A stretch of DNA of 64,000 bases from Trebonia kvetii (GTDB lineage: Bacteria; Actinomycetota; Actinomycetes; Streptosporangiales; Streptosporangiaceae), in NCBI RefSeq assembly GCF_007827045.1, contig NZ_RPFW01000005.1:669296-733295 (forward strand). Reading direction: 5' to 3'. The number at the start of each line of letters is the position of its first letter. Within the stretch, counting starts at the first letter, position 1. The notes beneath the pieces were generated by a model. That model worked only from the letters and a program-made list of their open reading frames with translations, had not been told where the DNA came from and made no database searches. The position numbers and the translations under genes are program-made. Positions 58,900 to 64,000 of this stretch are shown here, piece by piece.

Positions 58900-60474
58900 A
58901 TGTCCGAGGCAAGCGTCCCGATGCCAAAGGCCGCGGAGCCGGATCCGCGGCGCTGGCTGATCCTGGTGGTCATCGGGCTCGCGCAGCTCATGGTCGTGCT
59001 GGACGTGACCGTGATGAACCTGGCACTTCCGTCGGCGCAGAAGGCACTGGGCTTCAGCAACGCGGACCGGCAGTGGATAGTGACGGCGTACGCGCTGTCG
59101 TTCGGCAGCCTGCTGTTGTTCTGCGGCCGGTTGGCCGACCTGATCGGCCGCAAGGTGATGTTCATCACCGGCCTGATCGGCTTCGCCGTCGCGTCCGCCA
59201 TCGGTGGCGCATCGGTGAGCTTCGCGATGCTGGTCACCGCGCGCGCTTGCCAGGGCGTGTTCGGCGCGATGCTGGCGCCCGCGGCCCTTTCCCTGCTGAC
59301 CACGACGTTCAGCGACTCGAAGGAGCGCGGCAAAGCGTTCGGCATCTACGGCGCGATCGCCGGCGCGGGCAGCGCGGTCGGGCTGCTGCTCGGCGGTGTG
59401 CTGACCGAGTACCTGTCGTGGCGCTGGTGCCTTTACATCAACCTGGTCTTCGCCGGCGCCGCGGTCGTCGGCGGGTTGCTGCTGCTCAAGCCCCAGGCTC
59501 GCGTCGTCGGCGGGCGGCTCGACGTGCCGGGCGTGGTCATGGTTTCCTCCGGCGTCTTCTGCCTCGTCTACGGGTTCTCCAACGCGGCGCTGCACTCCTG
59601 GTCCACCCCGTCGTGCTGGGGCTTCCTCATCGCGGGCGTGCTGCTGCTCATCGCCTTCGCCGTCTGGCAGGGCCGTACCGACCATCCGCTGCTGCCGCCC
59701 CGGGTGGTGCTCGACCGCAACCGCGGCGGCGCCTATCTCGCGATCCTGATCACCGGCGCGGGCATGTTCGGCATCTTCCTGTTCCTTACCTACTACATGC
59801 AGGTGTCGCTCGGGTACTCGCCTGTGGTCAGCGGGCTGGCGTTCCTGCCCATGGTGGTCTGCATCGCGGTCTCGGCGAACGTGTCCAACATCGTGCTGCT
59901 GCCGCGGGTCGGCCCGCGGCCGATCGTGATCGCGGGCATGCTGCTGCTAGCAGGCGCCCAGTTCTGGCTGACGCACATCGGGCTCAAGGGCGACTACGTC
60001 GGCGACATCCTCGGTCCGCTGATGATCACCGGCGTGGGCATGGGGTTCATGTTCTCCACCGCGTTGAACACCGGCACCTACGGCGTCTCGCCGCGCGACG
60101 CGGGCGTGGCGTCCGCCTCCGTCAACACCGGGCAGCAGCTCGGCGGCGCGATCGGCACCTCGCTGCTGAACACGATCGCGGCAAGCGCGACGGCCAGCTA
60201 CATCGCGAGCCACCTCGTCCACAGCGCGCCGAGCAACGCGGCACTCAAGCACGCCAACGCGATTGTCCAGGCGCAGGGCGTGCTCCACGGCTACACCACG
60301 GTGTTCTGGTGCTGCATGGGCATCTTCCTCGCCGGCGCGGTCATCCTGGGCGCCCTGCTGCGCCCGGGCCCGCTGCAGCCACTGGCCCGCGACACGCAGG
60401 ACGGCGCGGCCCCCGCCACGGCTGGAGCCGCACCGGACGCCGAGTCGGCCGAGCCGGTTCCGACGCCGGAGTAA
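58900..60474 (+). CDS. MFS drug exporter, DHA2 (EmrB/QacA) type
   Basis: A ~524-residue, 14-helix exporter. Motif D1 LMVVLDVTVMNLALPSAQKA (~residue 28), motif A GRLADLIGRKVMFITG, motif C GAIAGAGSAVGLLLGGVLTE and the end LGALLRPGPLQP are typical of EmrB/QacA-type actinobacterial pumps. The start is ATG 58900, or TTG 58888 in frame. Regulated by the divergent TetR. The 3' ~530 bp are overlapped on the opposite strand by the open frame of the sensor kinase. Confidence 0.93.
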   Translation: MSEASVPMPKAAEPDPRRWLILVVIGLAQLMVVLDVTVMNLALPSAQKALGFSNADRQWIVTAYALSFGSLLLFCGRLADLIGRKVMFITGLIGFAVASAIGGASVSFAMLVTARACQGVFGAMLAPAALSLLTTTFSDSKERGKAFGIYGAIAGAGSAVGLLLGGVLTEYLSWRWCLYINLVFAGAAVVGGLLLLKPQARVVGGRLDVPGVVMVSSGVFCLVYGFSNAALHSWSTPSCWGFLIAGVLLLIAFAVWQGRTDHPLLPPRVVLDRNRGGAYLAILITGAGMFGIFLFLTYYMQVSLGYSPVVSGLAFLPMVVCIAVSANVSNIVLLPRVGPRPIVIAGMLLLAGAQFWLTHIGLKGDYVGDILGPLMITGVGMGFMFSTALNTGTYGVSPRDAGVASASVNTGQQLGGAIGTSLLNTIAASATASYIASHLVHSAPSNAALKHANAIVQAQGVLHGYTTVFWCCMGIFLAGAVILGALLRPGPLQPLARDTQDGAAPATAGAAPDAESAEPVPTPE

Positions 60475-62166
60475 CCGTAACGACGCCGGGGTAAGCCGGG
60501 GCCCCTGTTCCGCGAGGCGGGCCTCGGTGAGCTGCGGGAGCACGATCGTGAACCGCGTCATGCCGGGCTCGCTCGTCACCTCAACCGAGCCCTGGTGGGC
60601 AGCGACCACCGCGTCCACGATCGCCAGCCCGAGCCCGGTGGAGGATGCGTTGATGGCGTGCGACCGGGACGTGTCGGCCCTGGTGAACCGCTCGAAAAGC
60701 TCGGGCAGCAGGTCGGCGGGTATGCCAGGGCCGTTGTCCGTGACGGTGAGCACAAGGCGCGGCGTCGCCGGAAGCGTGCCGCGGCTGACCGAGGTCGGTG
60801 GGGCGCCCCGCACAGTGCTTGGCTGCGTCCATGGCAGCGTCTCGCTAACCCGCACGGTGACCGTGCTGCCTTCCGGGGTGTGCCGTCCGGCGTTGGACAG
60901 CAGGTTGGCGAGGACCTGATGCAGCCGGTGCGCGTCGCCGCGGACGAGCACGGAGTCGTCGGGCAGTTCGAGCTGCCAGCGGTGTCCCGGCCGGGCGACC
61001 TGGGCGTCGCTTGTCGCCTCGATGGCCAGCCGGGTCATGTCGACCGGTGCGCGGTCGAGCGGGCGGCCTGCGTCAAGGCGGGCGAGCAGCAGCAGGTCGT
61101 CGACGAGAACGCTCATCCGCTTCGACTCGGAAAGCACCCGGCCGAGCGCGTGCGTGACCGTTTCCGGTGACTCGCCGGGGTGCAGCAGCGCAAGCTCCGC
61201 GTAGCCGCGGATGGCGGCGAGCGGGGTGCGCAGCTCGTGGCTGGCGTCGGCGGCGAACCGGCGCAGCCGGGCCTCACTCGCCGCCCGGCGCCTCAGCGCG
61301 GAGCCCACGTGCCCGAGCATCCGGTTGAACGCGATGCCAACCTGGCCGGTCTCGGTGGCCGGGTCGGTGTCTGGCACCCCGGCGGGCAGCGACACCTCGC
61401 CTGAGTCCAGCGGCAGTTCGGCGACCTGGGACGCGGTGGTCGCCACGCGGCGCAGCGGGCGCAGCGAGAACCGGACCCACAGCGTGCCGAGCACGCCGGC
61501 CAGCAACAGGACCACGCCGAAGACGGCGAGCTCGGCAAGCGCGACGTCGCCGAGGAAGTCGTGCATTCCGGCCAGCGGCAGGCCGGTGTAGTAGACGGAT
61601 TTGTCACCGTCCGGGTCGCGGACCGCGGTGAGCACGTACGTGCCATTGGGCCCGCTCAGGTAGAGCGTCGTGGTCGGCGCGTCGGGCGTCTCCGGGCCCG
61701 GCGGCGGCGACGGCTGGATCTGGGCCAGGCGTTCCTTGTCGGCACTCGACAGGGCGAAGTCCGAGTCGCCCACCGCGGAGCTGTGCCAATGCCCGTCGGC
61801 AAGTACGGCGACGAAGGTATTCTCGCCGAGTCCTGGGCAGCTGTTGGAGATGCCGTACGGGGCGCCGCTCCCTGAATCCGCGGTATTCCCCGGGATCGCG
61901 GGGGCGGACCCGGTGCCGGGGCTCGTCCCGCCATCAGGCTCTGTGTCCTGGCCGTTGCCGCCATGGTTGATCTGCCCCTCCCAGCAGTTGCGTGCCAGGG
62001 TGCTCGCGGTCTGCAGCTGCCTGTCCATCTCGCGGGTCAGCGCGCCGCGGACGGCGAAGTAGGTGACCAGGCCGACCGATGCGGAGGCGATGGCGAGCAG
62101 CGCGACAAGGCCGGCGATGAGCCGGCCCCGCAGCGTGCGGGGGAGCAGTCGGCTAGCCGACGTCAT
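59947..62166 (-). CDS. Sensor histidine kinase with antisense C-terminal extension
   Basis: The open frame has 739 codons; the first ~555 form a normal kinase. TM1 is GLVALLAIASASVGLVTYF, an extracytoplasmic domain with a Gly/Ser/Pro-rich loop runs to ~215, and TM2 is LAVFGVVLLLAGVLGTLWV. HAMP follows, then the H-box RRFAADASHELRTPLAAIRG, N-box ANLLSNAGRHTPE, G1 TVTDNGPGIPADLL and G2 STGLGLAIVDAVV. After PGMTRFTIVLPQLTEARLAE the frame goes on ~185 codons into the antisense of the MFS gene (stop at 59947), with no motif there. Co-translated with the response regulator (TGATG). Confidence 0.85.
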   Translation of the reverse strand: MTSASRLLPRTLRGRLIAGLVALLAIASASVGLVTYFAVRGALTREMDRQLQTASTLARNCWEGQINHGGNGQDTEPDGGTSPGTGSAPAIPGNTADSGSGAPYGISNSCPGLGENTFVAVLADGHWHSSAVGDSDFALSSADKERLAQIQPSPPPGPETPDAPTTTLYLSGPNGTYVLTAVRDPDGDKSVYYTGLPLAGMHDFLGDVALAELAVFGVVLLLAGVLGTLWVRFSLRPLRRVATTASQVAELPLDSGEVSLPAGVPDTDPATETGQVGIAFNRMLGHVGSALRRRAASEARLRRFAADASHELRTPLAAIRGYAELALLHPGESPETVTHALGRVLSESKRMSVLVDDLLLLARLDAGRPLDRAPVDMTRLAIEATSDAQVARPGHRWQLELPDDSVLVRGDAHRLHQVLANLLSNAGRHTPEGSTVTVRVSETLPWTQPSTVRGAPPTSVSRGTLPATPRLVLTVTDNGPGIPADLLPELFERFTRADTSRSHAINASSTGLGLAIVDAVVAAHQGSVEVTSEPGMTRFTIVLPQLTEARLAEQGPRLTPASLRLLRRRNRLGRLGVRCGSSRGGGRAVLRVAGQWLQRARAQQGAQDDRAGEEDAHAAPEHRGVAVEHALRLDNRVGVLECRVARRAVDEVARDVAGRRACRDRVQQRGADRAAELLPGVDGGGRHARVARRDAVGAGVQRGGEHEPHAHAGDHQRTEDVADVVALEPDVRQPELGAC

Positions 62167-62981
62167 CACCCCGCCGGCTTCAGCACGTACCCGACGCCGC
62201 GGACGGTATGGATGAGCGGCTCACGGCCGGCGTCGATCTTCTTGCGCAGGTAGCTGATGTACAGCTCGACCACGTGAGCCTGGCCGCCGAAGTCGTAGTT
62301 CCACACCCGGTCGAGTATCTGCGCCTTGGACAGCACCCGGCGCGGGTTGCGCATCAGGAACCGGAGCAGTTCGAACTCGGTCGCCGTCAGGTCGATCAGC
62401 TCGCCACCGCGGCGAACCTCGCGGGCGTCCTCGTCCATGCTCAGGTCCGCGACGATGAGCGCACCCTCGCTTGTCGTCCGCGCCAGGTTCGCCCGGCGCA
62501 GTAGCCCCCGCAGCCTGGCCAGGACCTCCTCGAGACTGAACGGCTTGGTGACGTAGTCGTCGCCGCCCGCGGTCAGCCCGGAGACCCGGTCCTCCACCGC
62601 GTCCCTGGCGGTGAGGAACAGCACGCAGACGCCGGGAATCTCGGCGCGCAGCCGCCGCATCACCTCGATGCCGTCGAAGTCGGGAAGCATGATGTCGAGC
62701 ACCACCGCGTCCGGCCGGAACTCCCGGCCGGCCTTGACCGCCTCGGCTCCGGTGCCCGCGGTCCGCACGGACCAGCCCTCGTAGCGCAGGACGCTGGACA
62801 GCAGTTCGGCGAGGCTCGGCTCGTCGTCAACCACCAGCACCCGCACCGCGGTGCCGTCCGCATGCGTGGTGCCCGCACCGCGTCCGGGCGCAGCCGTGGG
62901 CGTGGCCGTGACAGTCGCTGTCGCCGCGGCCTGCTGATAGACGGCGCCGTCCGGCGCGCCCCTCGAGTCATCAGGCGTCAT
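62166..62981 (-). CDS. OmpR/PhoB-family response regulator
   Basis: A ~271-residue regulator. The receiver domain (from residue ~45) has VRVLVVDDEPSLAELLSSVL, the phospho-acceptor Asp in DAVVLDIMLPDFDGIE (~95) and the Lys in VTKPFSLEEVLARL. The winged-helix output domain (~170-265) has TATEFELLRFLMRNPRRVLS and LYISYLRKKIDAG. An unusual Ala/Thr/Pro-rich head of ~45 residues (ATVTATPTAAPG) precedes the receiver. Start ATG 62981 (GTG 62987 also possible). Partner of the adjacent kinase. Confidence 0.93.
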   Translation of the reverse strand: MTPDDSRGAPDGAVYQQAAATATVTATPTAAPGRGAGTTHADGTAVRVLVVDDEPSLAELLSSVLRYEGWSVRTAGTGAEAVKAGREFRPDAVVLDIMLPDFDGIEVMRRLRAEIPGVCVLFLTARDAVEDRVSGLTAGGDDYVTKPFSLEEVLARLRGLLRRANLARTTSEGALIVADLSMDEDAREVRRGGELIDLTATEFELLRFLMRNPRRVLSKAQILDRVWNYDFGGQAHVVELYISYLRKKIDAGREPLIHTVRGVGYVLKPAG

Positions 62982-63150
62982 GATCACTCATTCGTAGACG
63001 GGGGAAACCAACTCCCCCCAGCATGGCAAGCACCTCGACGATCGACCCCGAGAATTTCGTATGGGTTTCCTCTGAGAATACGGTCCTTTCCTGCTGTGAG
63101 CCCGCAGGCCCGGCATTTGGCCAGATCAGAGAGGTGACACACGAGAAAAG

Positions 63151-63744
63151 TCAGCCGTTAAGCACCCGGGCGAGCTTGGAAGCGTGGCCGGCCGGCTGCG
63201 CGCCGGCCGCGAGCAGTGTGTCGGCGGCGGCGCGCTGCAGCGGGGGATCGGCGGCCGGCACCTCCACCTCGATCTCCCGCCACCGCAGCGGCTCGCCGCG
63301 CTCTGGCAGCCGCCGCGCGGTCACCACGTCGTCGGCCACCTCGGCGACCGTCTGCCCGTCCCGGCCGCGGAGGGTCACCACGGTCCGTTGGGTCTCCAGG
63401 ATGGCGATCGGACTCATCGGCTGGTCCTCGGTGACCTCGGCCACCCGTGAGGCGAGCTCATCGGGAACCTCCTCCTCAGACGCGGCAAGCGGCGCGCGTA
63501 TCTCGCGGCGGGCCCCGGCGCCGGCGGGCAGCTTGAGATGCCAGCCCTCGTCCGTGCCCCCGGTCCGCCGCCGCAGCGTGATCTTGTTTGCCGCGAGCCG
63601 CCCGTCCGCGGTGTCGTAGTACGTGGCGGACAGCAGGTACAACACGGGCGGATCGGCGCTCACCCCGTCAAGGCCGTCGAAAGACGGCCGCTCGAACCCG
63701 GTGTCCACATCGAACTTCTGCTCAATCTCCAGATGTTCCGTCAT
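63151..63744 (-). CDS. CYTH-domain protein
   Basis: A 197-residue CYTH (triphosphate tunnel) protein. Hallmark ExExK is HLEIEQKFDV (residues ~4-11). Tunnel Lys/Arg residues lie in KITLRRRTGG and HLKLPAGAGARRE, with acidic residues in REIEVEVPAAD near the end. No CHAD domain follows. Such proteins bind triphosphates or inorganic polyphosphate and hydrolyse them with Mg2+. ATG 63744 follows GGAGG. It lies between the two-component system and the HNH gene fragment. Confidence 0.92.
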   Translation of the reverse strand: MTEHLEIEQKFDVDTGFERPSFDGLDGVSADPPVLYLLSATYYDTADGRLAANKITLRRRTGGTDEGWHLKLPAGAGARREIRAPLAASEEEVPDELASRVAEVTEDQPMSPIAILETQRTVVTLRGRDGQTVAEVADDVVTARRLPERGEPLRWREIEVEVPAADPPLQRAAADTLLAAGAQPAGHASKLARVLNG

Positions 63745-63866
63745 CGCGTGCGCCTCCAGGGACAAGAGATGGCTCAAGTCTAGGGACGGCAGGCTCGAGG
63801 CATCATGCCTGCCTCCACACTGCGTCGCCGGGCCTTGTCCCTGCGCCGTCTCCTTACGCCGTCGCC

Positions 63867-64000
63867 TTACGCCGTGTAGCGCCAGGGTTCCTGGGTGTAG
63901 GTGCGGCCGGTCGGGGTCGTCCACTGGTGCCAGCCGGGCTTGGGCTGGGTGACGGTCCAGCCTGCGGTTTGCTTGACCTGGTGGCAGCGTCTGCTGCGGG
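63867..64000 (-). CDS. DUF222/HNH endonuclease, C-terminal end (cut by window edge)
   Basis: The minus strand encodes RCHQVKQTAGWTVTQPKPGW, then QWTTPTGRTYTQEPWRYTA and a TAA at 63867-63869. This is the terminal His-containing helix and the W..PTGR(T/S)Y strand of the HNH module, as in the 4346 gene (RCRTHHRAKQ ... WTLPSGRTHVT). The rest of the gene is beyond the window. It is a second family member in the region. Confidence 0.8.
   Translation of the reverse strand, partial: RSRRCHQVKQTAGWTVTQPKPGWHQWTTPTGRTYTQEPWRYTA

Overview
The window is chromosomal DNA from a very GC-rich actinomycete. Signs of this are GTG starts, many four-base stop/start overlaps (ATGA or GTGA), DUF222/HNH endonucleases, an XRE/DUF5753 regulator, an MmyB-type regulator, LAL-type LuxR regulators, a DUF574-methyltransferase remnant and a mycothiol-dependent-enzyme-like DinB protein. 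A filamentous lineage (Streptosporangiales or Streptomycetales-like) fits best; the species cannot be named from this sequence. No rRNA, tRNA, CRISPR array or PKS/NRPS cluster was seen.

Left part (1-12.6 kb): an ABC-2 exporter pair diverges from an ArsR-like regulator coupled to a double-SRPBCC protein. Then come an exonuclease, a DinB-like protein, a DUF222/HNH endonuclease, an MFS transporter behind a possibly structured leader, a NUDIX protein, a frameshifted VOC protein, an MmcQ/YjbR protein and a giant LuxR ATPase regulator.

The best-defined system is the 12.93-22.95 kb operon. It holds a complete non-phosphorylating L-fucose-type pathway (mutarotase, sugar dehydrogenase, lactonase, fuconate dehydratase, 2-keto-3-deoxy-acid dehydrogenase, FAH-type hydrolase) with its own ABC importer and a FadR-type GntR regulator. 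A 28-bp near-palindrome in front of the first gene is the likely operator. Next come a ClC channel/DUF389 pair and a decayed stretch (25.4-27.0 kb) with a 5' scrap of zwf, an orphan membrane protein and a broken DUF574 methyltransferase.

The middle (27-45 kb) carries small conserved proteins, an aldo/keto reductase diverging from an MmyB-like regulator, GlgX, a COG4705 membrane protein, a FolP2-type DHPS paralogue with a LigB-like partner, a second large ATPase regulator with a 51-bp in-frame minisatellite, a thiolase, a MocR regulator facing an EamA exporter, a HAD hydrolase and a lipoprotein.

At 43.8-45.9 kb a NRAMP-family transporter, lacking the transition-metal-binding Met and Asn, lies downstream of an M-box (Mg2+) riboswitch on the same strand. 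The RNA element and the protein motifs independently suggest Mg2+ transport. A DHA2 drug exporter follows, convergent with a GntR regulator whose stop codon appears lost and whose promoter side carries an intact 949-bp insertion sequence.

The right part (50-64 kb) has a GH3 beta-glucosidase with a strong terminator, HrpA helicase, an XRE/DUF5753 regulator, a TetR/MFS divergent pair, a two-component system whose kinase frame runs antisense into the MFS gene, a CYTH protein and the 3' end of a second DUF222/HNH gene.
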